Part shown: positions 34,299 to 43,780 of the stretch, one piece after another
How the letters are laid out: the number at the start of each line of letters is the position of its first letter
Position numbering within the stretch: position 1 is the first letter of the stretch
NCBI GenBank assembly: GCA_958295665.1
Contig: OY282558.1
Location: forward strand, 37,469,045-37,533,044
Direction: 5' to 3'
From: Tipula vernalis
Lineage: Eukaryota > Arthropoda > Insecta > Diptera > Tipulidae
DNA length: 64,000 nt
Program-made: the position numbers and the translations under genes
Notes under the pieces: generated by a model
The model's database searches: none
Told to the model about the DNA's origin: nothing
What the model saw: the letters and a program-made list of their open reading frames with translations, nothing else

Positions 34299-35767
34299 TA
34301 ATTAGGTAATTGTCATCATTGTTGGCAATGGGCCATATTGTGGCCCTTAATAGTTGAGTGCGATTTCAAAAATATAATTTTGTAGAACTTTTACTAAACG
34401 AACGATTCGTATGGATTAGGGTTTTTGACTAGGTAATAAAAGGGCCTATTCCATGTGCTAGCCAAACCTTTGTCATTATTGTTGGCAATTGCGGATATTG
34501 GCTCTTGAGGGTTGAGTGGTATTTCAAAAATGTAATTTTGTTGAAATTTTACTAAACGAACGATTCGTATGGATTAGGGTTTTTTAATTAGGTAATTAAG
34601 GGTCCCATTCCATGTGCTAGCCAAACCTTTGGCATCATATTTGTAAATTGCCGATATTGACCCTTGAGGGTTGAGTGCGATTTCAAAAATATAATTTTGT
34701 AGTACTTTTACTAAACGAACGATTCATATGGATTAGGGTTATTGACTGGGTAATTAAAGGGCTCATTCCAAGTGCTGTGACTTGTGGTAATTAAAGGGCC
34801 TATTCCAAGTGTAAAACCTTTGTCATCAATGTTGGCAATGGCCGATATTGGCCCTTAAGAGTTGAGTGCGATTTCATAAATATAATTTTGTAGAACTTTT
34901 ACTAAACGAACGATTCGTAGAAGTTAGGGTTTTTTAATTAGGTAATTAAGGGTCCTATTCCAAGTGCTAGCCAAACCTTTGTCATCATTGTTGGCAATGG
35001 CCGATATTGGCCCTTAAGGGTTGAGTGCGATTTCAAAAATATAATTTTGTAGAACTTTTACTAAATGAACGATTCGTATAAATTAGGGTTTTTTAATTAG
35101 GTAATTAAGGGTCATATTCCATGTGCTAGACAAACATTTGTCATCATTGTTCGCAAGTGTCGATATTGGCCCTTAAGAGTTGAGTGCGATTTCAAAAATA
35201 TAATTTTGTAGAACTTTTACTAAACAAACGATTCGTATGGATTAGGGTTTTTGACTAGGTAATTAAAGGGCCTATTCCAAGTGATTTGACTTGTGATAAT
35301 TAAAGGGCCTATTCCAAGTGCAAACCCTTTGTCATCATTGTTGGCAATGGCCGGTATTAGCCCTTGGGAATTGAGTGCGATTTCAAAAATATAATTTTGT
35401 AGAACTTTTACTAAACGAACGATTCGTATGGATTAGGATTTTTTTATTAGGTAATTAAGGGTCCTATTCCATGTGCTAGCCAAACCTTTGTCATCATTGT
35501 TGGCAATGGCCGATATTGGCCCTTGAGAATTGAGTGCGATTTTAAAAATAAAATTTTGTAGAAGTTTTATTAAACGAACGGTTCGTATGGATTAGGGTTT
35601 TGACTGGGTAATTGAAGGGCCCTTTCCATGTGGTAGCCAAACTTTTATCATCATTGTTGGCAATGGCCGATATTGGCCCTTAAGAGTTGAGTGCGATTTC
35701 ATAAATATAATTTTGTAGAACTTTTACTAAACGAACGATTCGTATGGATTAGGATTTTTTAATTAGG
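34299..35767 (+). repeat. Tandem satellite, ~159-bp unit, nine units
   Basis: The landmark GAGTGCGATTTCAAAAATA recurs at about 34361, 34519, 34679, 34869, 35029, 35188, 35379, 35538 and 35692, giving steps of 158, 160, 190, 160, 159, 191, 159 and 154. Seven intervals are near 159 bp. Those near 190 carry a ~31-bp extra piece (GACTTGTGGTAATTAAAGGG-like), seen twice and 510 bp apart, hinting at a three-unit higher-order period. Units also share ACTAAACGAACGATTCGTAT and TAATTAGGTAATTAAGG. The array lies exactly between the transposon's right end and the MITE's left end. No coding capacity. Confidence 0.9.
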
Positions 35768-36146
35768 CAAGGCTGGGCAGTAACGAATTACATGTAGTTG
35801 ACTTACGTAATTAAAATAAAAATTACAATTTGTAATTTGTATTTTAATTACTCATTCTCCAAGTAACAGTATCTTGTATTTTAATTACTTAAATTCCCCA
35901 GTTTTTGAAATTTCTTATTTAAATTTTTACAAGGCTTATTAAAATTTGATTCCAGAGTCATCAGCATAAAACTTATCATAATAATCTTTTTCTAATGATA
36001 CGTTTTTTCACTAAATGAATTTTGTCAAATCAAATTTATCAATTTACAAATGTAAAGTAATTGTAATTTGTATTTTAATTACTGGGCTTGCTGTAACTCG
36101 GAAAAGTATTTTAATTACTCAGTGTAATGTAATTTGCCCAGCCTTG
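35768..36146 (+). mobile_element. 379-bp MITE, internal-deletion derivative of the 30.4-kb transposon
   Basis: The left part (CAAGGCTGGGCAGTAACG..., about 270 bp) and right part (from about TACAAATGTAAAGTA to TGCCCAGCCTTG, about 105 bp) align with the two ends of the 30401-34298 element, with everything between missing. The junction lies near 36045. The right terminus is the exact inverse of CAAGGCTGGGC. Left flank TAATTAGG, right flank ATCATAAT. It is non-coding and depends on a transposase in trans. Confidence 0.85.
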
Positions 36147-36240
36147 ATCATAATCAAATGTATATTCCCAGCTTGGCACAACAATTAGTTCATAACGCAA
36201 TGTACACCCATGTTAGTAACATAAATTCACTTTATTTTCA

Positions 36241-36780
36241 TATACAAAATATGAACTCCAGCCGAAATATGTAGTTTTTTTTATTCAGCCGGGAAAAGGT
36301 TAAATAAAGGTTAAAAAATCCAAAACTAATAACAAAAACTTATTAGGAAACTACATATTCGAGGAGTGTTTATTTTCTATGCATCCAGCATAATGTTTTT
36401 TATTTATTTGTTGCAAACAGTCACAAATTTTGTTTGAAGGGATGTACGTACTCACACATAAAAATTGTAAACACAAAAAATAAACAAAAATAAAAGTAGT
36501 GAGAAATGCGAATTTTTGTTCGATTTGTTTTTTAAATTTTTATACTCGTAGAGCATACTCAATTCAAAGTCAAACGCAAATCAAGAAGAAGTAAGAGGTA
36601 AGAAAAAATTAACAGCAGAGAGTCTGATTTAAAGGGATTAAGAAGATAAAGTTATTACAGTTCTACTGTATTTTCCATTTGTTGTTGTTGTTTTTTTTAT
36701 TTTTTGAAAATAAATGTTCACGAGACGTCTCGGTATTACATCGTTTTTGATACAACGTTTGTTACAATATTACTCCTAAA
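36241..36780. other. Gene-free stretch
   Basis: AT-rich, no frames or repeats recognised apart from poly-T near 36690. Confidence 0.4.
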
Positions 36781-36784
36781 AACA

Positions 36785-37040
36785 AAATGGTAGTATCGAA
36801 CAAATAAAGCTCTCTGCAACAAAAGCAACTCAAGAACTACATGATAGCAACCAACATATAATGTTTTCTGCAAACAAAGTTTCCCAGCACAACATGATAG
36901 CAACGAACAAACAATGTTCTCCGCAACAAAAGCAACTCAAGAACTACATGATACCAGCCAACATATAATGTTCTCTGCAATAAAAGTTCCCCATCAACAA
37001 CATGGTGCCGACCAACATATAATGTTCTCTCCAACAGAAA
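36785..37040. repeat. Minisatellite, ~62-bp unit, about four units
   Basis: Units carry CCAACATATAATGTTCTCTG, CAACAAAAG and ACATGAT at regular spacing. Because the unit is close to a multiple of three, a minus-strand frame of 65 codons (37034-36837) stays open and shows a ~20-residue period (RTLYVG.YHVV.). Length and periodicity argue that this frame is a by-product of the repeat. Confidence 0.7.
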
Positions 37041-40000
37041 ATGTATTGATTGTTACAACCAATATATAGTTATTTACATGATGGCAACAATAAAAAACCC
37101 AATCATTACATTATGCTCTTCAAATATTATTGCATCAACTATATTTTTTTTCTTCGTGATTGGAAGGAATGCCTTTAAGCTAAACACAGCAACAAAACAT
37201 TCCAATTCAGAGGTTCTGCGTAATTTTGTGTTCGTTGTGAATTTTTTTGTCTAATTTTTAATTAAATTTAAAAACATTTTGTTTTTCTTCATCAAAAACA
37301 GCTACCGGGTATGTAATGGCTCTAGTTAGGCAATTACAGCAGGTAACAGCTTTAAATACACAAACATTTAATGATAATATTCGGATAATTTTATTTATTC
37401 GCAACGATGCACGCAATCGTCTACACATTGTGGAGTACAATCAAATATGTAGCTACGTAAATGTAGTATGTATTTAAAAAGTGAAATATTACAACACGAA
37501 GATATACAAATGTTTTGGTTTCAATTGAATTTGTTGTTTTTTTTTTTTTTTTGTGTGTATATAAGTACATAACCTCGTCGTCCATCCGTAGCAGGGATTG
37601 AACAACAAAATCAGTTTATTTTTATTTTGCTTGCTGGTTTTTTTGTGCAAACACAAAATTTTTATTTGCCATTCGTGTTCTTATCCATTTTGTATTCCAA
37701 TATACGTAGAGATATGGTATTACAATTTTAAATGTATCTCATTTATTTCAACACAAAAAAAAAAAAAAACTGAATGTAATTTATTATTCCACTTTCCACC
37801 TATCATCGCAACCAACCACCACTTCGCAATAAATAAAAAAAAAAAAAAGCCAAAACATTGTTATCATCGCTTATAGAATATACGAGTACATACATATATG
37901 TATACCACTTGAAATCCTTAAATTGGTACGCATTTATATAGTTTTGGTTTTAATCGGATAAAACAGTTTTGTTAAACCAACCTTTGTTTATTGGTTTATT
38001 TAACTGTTTGCCAACTTTGTGCGTTTAGAGCAATTTTGTACCTCACTAATCAGTGATTACATTTTTTTTTTTTTTTGCCATCGATGGTTATACATGAACA
38101 TTATTTAATACATGTTATATACATATGCAAGCATGAAGGGTATTAAATAAACAATTAAACATTTATTGGGGGGGAATATAAACTAGAAACCACCCTATTT
38201 ATTGTATTATAAACACTAAACCGAGTTAATGTAACCATTTTTTTGAGAAATGTTGGGTATTTTACAAAATAAAACTGAAAATTTTCCGTGCATAATTAGG
38301 AACATAAAGAGATAAGAGTATACTTTTACATAATTAAGCGCATGCACCGTTAAATTTACAGTAGATAAATGAACTTGTTATAGCATTTCCGGAATATTGT
38401 CCGTTTATTTTCGTATTTTTATCCACTATATAACATAACATAGAAGAAAAGAGGGATGAAAAGAAACTTTTTAATTACATAAAGCAAAAATAACACTACA
38501 CAAGTAGTACTAAAATGCAAGAACAACTTTATTTGAACTTTACCATTAAACATTTTATTCATTATAATTTTACCATTTTCTTGCTTGCTGAACTTTTTTT
38601 TATATTTTCTGTGTACTCTGTGTGTATCTTCTATACACTATTTGGAAAATTAACAAAACAGCTCACATTTTGTTTTTGTACCGGATAGTTGAAAATTTCA
38701 CGGTTAAAAAACATGAAAATATTATTTTAAAAAAAAAAAGTGCTGTTAATGTTGAGTGTTGAAGGTGTGGGCATTTTACTTATCGAAAAATTAAATCAAC
38801 AATTTTATTACACCAAGTTCATTCAAGTGGACTAATTTGTATATAATATTATACCAATTTATTTTGTCAGTTATACATATTCGTACATATACCCACTGAC
38901 ACATTTTATGTTTATTATCTTGTATTTTTATCTTTGAATAAATGCTTATGACTGCAGTAAAAATGTTGTAATTTTTTTTACTGATGAATATTCAACCGTT
39001 CACCTGGAAAAATTGTACATAAAAGAAAATTCAGTTATTTATATAAAATAAAATGTAGATACATATTAAATAAAAGAAAGCATTTTCCTTTTTATTTATT
39101 TATGTGCTTTTCCTTATTTTTATTTTGGAAAATATTTCAATACTTGTTTCCTGCAACACTAAACATGTTGTTTAGATAAGCAATTTTATTTTGTGTACAC
39201 GAAGCTTTTGTGTTTGGTTTGCCACACACGACACCCTGACAATGACATCTTTTGTGCGCGCGTAGTAAAGTTTTTTTTTATACAATTTAGGTGTTTGTAA
39301 ATATTGTAAATCGCAATATGTTTATTCAACTTACACATTCAATTATAAACCATTGGGGATAACAAATAGTGCGCTATTAAAAACCAAATACTATACCTTG
39401 TTGTAATACATATACGTTAGTACTAAGTTGCAGTTTACCAATTTTCTATTGCTACTATTTGGTACATTTATTTACTTTTTTGTATACATCAGAACATTTT
39501 TATTATCCCCAAATCACATCATTTTAATTTATTTTATTTTTCAAATACATACATAGTAAAAAGAAAACATAACTTAAGCATAAAAATGAAAAATAAACTA
39601 AAAGCTGTGATTTATGAGATTTTCATTTTCGATTAGATATTTTCTCTCTGTATTCATACAAACTATCATAAAAAAAAACTCTTTGATATGAATGTCGATT
39701 GCTTTTATATTTTATATGTACATATGTATGTATTTAGATGACGAGTTATGTTGTTGTCCTTCGCATCTTTAAGATTATATTATAAGTTCACATTTACATT
39801 TATATTTTACACATGGGTTATCTGCCATTCTGCAAATGAAAAAAAATGTTACGTTTTAAAGAGAGTAACGCAATAGTCCGGAAATAATTTCATAGCCACT
39901 TCTGATTTTTTGATTTTATTCTCTGAAAATGGTGATTCCGTCAAGTATGTAGAGCTAAAATAAGACTGTCGGCTCGACTTCACAGCACCCTTTTCTTGCT

Positions 40001-40400
40001 TTTTACTGTAAAATTCGCCAAAATAAAAAATCAAATCAAATTGAAATTTGTTTAGCAGAATAAATCTAGTAGCCTTATTTTTGGCTAGCAAATGGTTTAC
40101 TTGCTAGTCGGTCGGTGCTGTAATTGCAACAATTGCATATTAATGTTTGTTTTATTTCTAAATATTATCTTCCAATTAATATTTTCAACCCCATTTGTTT
40201 GACTTGCGCTGTTTGTATGCTTCATGTTATTTTGTTATCAAAGGTCATTAGTTTACAATGGCTGTAAACTCGATTAAAAAAATTTTACAAACACCTGAAG
40301 AAGTATGATTGTTATTTATACAAGTTGGTAATGTAGTATCAATTAAAAAAACAATGCAGACATCTTTTGTCAGGAATCGTAAAATAAAACGTGATTGAGA
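37041..40400. other. Long gene-free stretch
   Basis: AT-rich with many homopolymers (poly-T at 37538, poly-A at 37758 and 37838, poly-T at 38062). A possible 3' splice site (CATCAAAAACAG at about 37303) is followed by an open plus-strand stretch starting ATGGCTCTAGTTAGG at about 37318 and encoding QLQQVTALNTQTFND and IILFIRNDARNRLHIVEYN. It reads more protein-like than its surroundings but I do not recognise it. Nothing else is supported. Confidence 0.4.
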
Positions 40401-40419
40401 CATTAACTTTTTGAAATAA

Positions 40420-41515
40420 TTAATAACAAAAATATTTTTATTAGATCACTCACGTGTAAACTGTGAGAATTTTTTACTAAATTTTTCGTTAGCGGCAAAG
40501 TATGAAAATACCCTGTAAATTCAATTTCGATAACATCAAAATCTTCGACGCAAATAAAATAACGTCTTTCATAACAAACAATTTGTTTTATAATTGCGAA
40601 TTTGGGATCCCCATTAATTCCTTATTAAATAATTGTCAAGTTTTATATATTTTGTCAAAAAACAGGGCCCGTTACAAATAAATTTAAAATTTGTTGCAAT
40701 AGTTTTATCTGTTAACTTTTTTAATTTACCAGGAACTATTTCATGTTCGAGACATGGGACGGTATTTGGTTTCTAAGTGCTATAGTGTACAAAATATTTA
40801 TTTTGTTTTTGGATATATTAATAATTCTTTTTTAATTTTTGGTGATAGGATTCAAACCTGCTTGAACTAAGGGTCCAATTTTTTGCATTATTCGTCCATA
40901 GTGTGTAAGAATATGAAATTTGGGCTTTAATTTTGAACATGATTTAAATATTTCATCATTTATGAGTACTACATGTGAAAATGCTAAATTTATAATCTCA
41001 CGAATAACTAAATATAATTTCCAAAAATTACAGCTTTTCGATACGAAATCACCGATTAATATTCCGAAATATGTTATAAAAGTATACATTTCAAAAGTAC
41101 TCATTTTAAATTTGGATTTATTTAAGATATCATAACTTAGTAATGGCGGTTTGTTTATACTTTGTGCCCCAAAGTTACAATTTTGAATCCTAAAATTTAA
41201 TTGTTCTATAGAAAAATACTTTATGCCTTTAACATAATATTTTAGTATTAATAATAAGTCGTAATGACAAATTCCTTCGATCAAGTCATGCATCACGTCA
41301 ACGGTTACGTTAGTTGTAACATGAAATCGTTTTAACGAATTGAATGCACAATTTTCTTTAATGCCTGTTTCAGATGCATTTCCAATTTGTAAGTCCAATA
41401 CATAATTTTCTCTAGATCTAATTTCACACAAATTGTCATTGCAAAGTTTTTGAGTAATTTCAAAAGTGATTAGACATTGTGTTCTGTATGTCAATAAATT
41501 TAGCAAAGAAGTCAC
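40420..41515 (-). pseudogene. Copy C: gene 2 (C2H2/DVMHD transposase) 3' fragment
   Basis: The minus-strand frame 41515-40832 encodes RRFHV-like text reading SLKRFHVTTNVTVDVMHDLI and EGICHYDLLLILKYYV, then NFGAQSINKPP, and PKFHILTHYGRIMQKIGPLV, aligning with copy A residues ~400-625. It then derails (QAGLNPITKN, stop) just before the expected LWTMRFEGKH. Further pieces in other frames continue to about 40420: KLKKLTDKTIATNFKF, then RRYFICVEDFDVIEIEFTGY, matching the C-terminal domain of copy A. The N-terminal third and the companion are missing, cut off beside the left edge of copy D. Its wording differs from A and D, so it is another subfamily. It is not functional. Confidence 0.75.
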
Positions 41516-42639
41516 CTAACCTAGAACTACCTTGGTATAATAGATATAGATCTCTATAATACCGTACACACAAAAAAATATCGCGGTGCGATTTGAATTT
41601 AATCCCACAAAATGATTTTTTTTATCCTATTGTATGAAATTAACACCGCCAGGTCGGATTTAAATTTTAAAATATCCGAAATGATGGAATTATAATTTGT
41701 TAACACCGATCGGTGTAAAATTAAAATAAATAACGACATCTTTCGGGGTTTTTTTCGAAAGGTATTTCACACAATAAGTTTCTGATATATCGGAGTTTTA
41801 ATTTAAGACCGTTTGGTGTTAGTGAAAAATATAATTTAACAGATCTCGAAAAATTGAGTCAGTTTCGTGTTGATATTCAAAGAAGTCAGAAGTGTTTCAT
41901 AGTTGTAAGTGGTGACGTGAATTTTTATTTGGTTAATTTAAAAAAATTTTTAGTGGCAAAAGTGTTTAGTGGCCAATAAAAAATTAAGTAAATTATTAAA
42001 TTGTTTTGAATTATTTATATTTGTGAATAAAACTATAACATTTGTGAATATACATATATTATCAAATAAATAATTCATTAAAAATGAATAGTGGAAAAAA
42101 AGTATTTAATGTAATTTTTGATGGACTACAAAAGTATTTAATTGTGAACTCCATATTGTTAATAGACATTTTGCAAGAAGGTAAGAATATAATTTAGTGT
42201 CTTATTTAAATTATAACATAGAGACTGAGGTTTAATTTTATTGCATGAATAACTCATGCAATACAATTAAACCTGAACTCAAATTACTTTTTTAAATTAA
42301 TAATTAATGTAAATTATGTAATATGTGTTAGTTTTTTCCAATTGGTTGTTCATTGTGCTCTAAATTTTGCTAATTAATTTAACAAACTTAACACTTCTAT
42401 TGCATGTTACTATGGGTTTTATATCATTTATTTATTTTTTAGCTTGTATCACATTTAATATTTCATCAGAAAATTATCAGCTTTTGATATGTACGGAAAA
42501 TAACGTTGAGCTAATAATATGCAACTTAGTTATGATCGACCAGTCCACCTCTTCTACTACGGACACCTTCTGTGACGACAACATAAGTGTAATCTCACAG
42601 TTATCGGGCACCTCAACCATTGGTGTTGATATTGGGAAC

Positions 42640-43755
42640 ATGTCCCTCAACGCCGGGGAATGGGTTAAGCTCAACTCCTTCGAAAGAAGGCGTTTTAAAA
42701 AGGGGCTCAAGGAAGGCAAAACTAGAGAAGAGGCTCTAGCTGCTGCTAAGTCCGCGACCCCTCTGAAAGCATCCTCGGGGCCTGTTGCTCCTACCCTAGA
42801 CAAGAGGTCTGGTGGTAAGCGTGAGAGGTCTTTCGAGGTTGCTCCGGAACCAAATAAACCACCTGCCAAAAAAGCAAAAGAAGGGCCTTCTCCGGTAAAG
42901 CCCTCTTTCAGCCAGGTAGCAGGCAGTGTTAAGCTGGGCATCGTACCAGGTGATCTCATTGGCAATCCTCTTAGTATGGAGCAAATGGCAAACATACAGG
43001 AGTGTGTCATTGACCTCATTATTGGGATGCAAGGCTCAAACCACAAGCCGCAATTCTTTGGCTGTTTCCGGAGAACAGGTTGGCTATTTTTTATATGTTC
43101 CGATCATTCCACAGCGGAATGGATGAGGAACAGTTTTGTAAGCCTAAGGGAAAAAATTGGTCTGAACATAACTTTGGTGGAAGAGGATGATTTTCTTCGG
43201 CCAAACATCGTTAGGGGGTTCTTTTCACAGAGCATTAGCTTAACTAGCGAGAAGATTCTCGCTACCATGGCCGCGCAGAACGATGGTCTCGGGGCCAACT
43301 CATGGAAGATACTGCAACGGACGACAACTGGCGTACTCGTCCATTTGGTTATGGCCATAGGCGAGTCTTCCATGAAGAAACTACGCGAATCCAACGGGAA
43401 CATCGCATACCGCTTTGGTAGGATAAAACTCCTTCTCAAGAAGGATTCCCCCTCTACCAACCCAACCACTGGAGTCAGCTCCAGTAAGGAGGGTACTTTA
43501 CCAGCCCCAGTAGTAGGCACAATCACAGACGAGGAGGCATCCAGGAACAGCAGCGCTATTGAGCATTCTGTTCCTGCTGCCTCTTCGTCGGGAGCACGAT
43601 CAACGGATCTCTCCGCAACTCCTACTGTGGGATCGAGTAAATCAGCACTCACCCCGAAAATTAAGCATATGGGCGCTCGGGGTGTTACTGGGAAAAGTGG
43701 CAGAAACAGGCCAAATCCCGCAAAGCAGACGGCTGGCAAGCAGCCAGGAGCGTAG
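42640..43755 (+). CDS. LOA element ORF1 (gag-like, DUF4780-type), 371 aa
   Basis: The frame is open upstream into the host sequence, but the first ATG inside the element is at 42640 (MSLNAGEWVKLNSFERRRFK), so I start there. The N terminus FERRRFKKGLKEGKTREEAL is the usual start of LOA/Bilbo gag proteins. The middle block (MANIQECVIDLI..., KPQFFGCFRRTGWLFFICSD, EWMRNSFVSLREKIG) matches the DUF4780-type RNA-binding domain of this clade. The C terminus is basic and Gly/Asn-rich (GKSGRNRPNPAKQTAGKQ). No CCHC knuckles are visible. It would bind element RNA in the ribonucleoprotein. ORF2 starts 25 bp downstream. Confidence 0.82.
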   Translation: MSLNAGEWVKLNSFERRRFKKGLKEGKTREEALAAAKSATPLKASSGPVAPTLDKRSGGKRERSFEVAPEPNKPPAKKAKEGPSPVKPSFSQVAGSVKLGIVPGDLIGNPLSMEQMANIQECVIDLIIGMQGSNHKPQFFGCFRRTGWLFFICSDHSTAEWMRNSFVSLREKIGLNITLVEEDDFLRPNIVRGFFSQSISLTSEKILATMAAQNDGLGANSWKILQRTTTGVLVHLVMAIGESSMKKLRESNGNIAYRFGRIKLLLKKDSPSTNPTTGVSSSKEGTLPAPVVGTITDEEASRNSSAIEHSVPAASSSGARSTDLSATPTVGSSKSALTPKIKHMGARGVTGKSGRNRPNPAKQTAGKQPGA

Positions 43756-43780
43756 AGCTCCTTTACTCTAATCATCCAGT

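Larger units (their letters stand above)
27045..36240. mobile_element. Foldback-like element with long tandem-repeat arms (interrupted)
   Basis: The left arm (about 27045-27778) and right arm (29453-30400, continuing at 36147-36240 after an insertion) are inverted copies of each other. Outer parts match through AATATACATTTGA and CTAAATGTGG; inner parts match through the 60 bp around ACTTTTGATTGAAATATAATG. Each arm contains direct tandem units of about 108 bp marked by TTCTGGAATATGGCCAAGTA: about four units on the left, about seven on the right. Arms of tandem units around a loop are the signature of FB/Galileo-type foldback elements. No transposase frame remains in the loop. The exact outer ends are unclear because similarity fades gradually. 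Confidence 0.6.

Noticed and set aside
37538..37876. 92-codon plus-strand frame (37598-37876)
   Set aside because: Dominated by poly-A-encoded Lys runs; not a credible protein.
42477..43775. Minus-strand frames of 189 and 223 codons
   Set aside because: Antisense to the GC-richer LOA ORF1, where stop codons are rarer on the opposite strand; no domain recognised.
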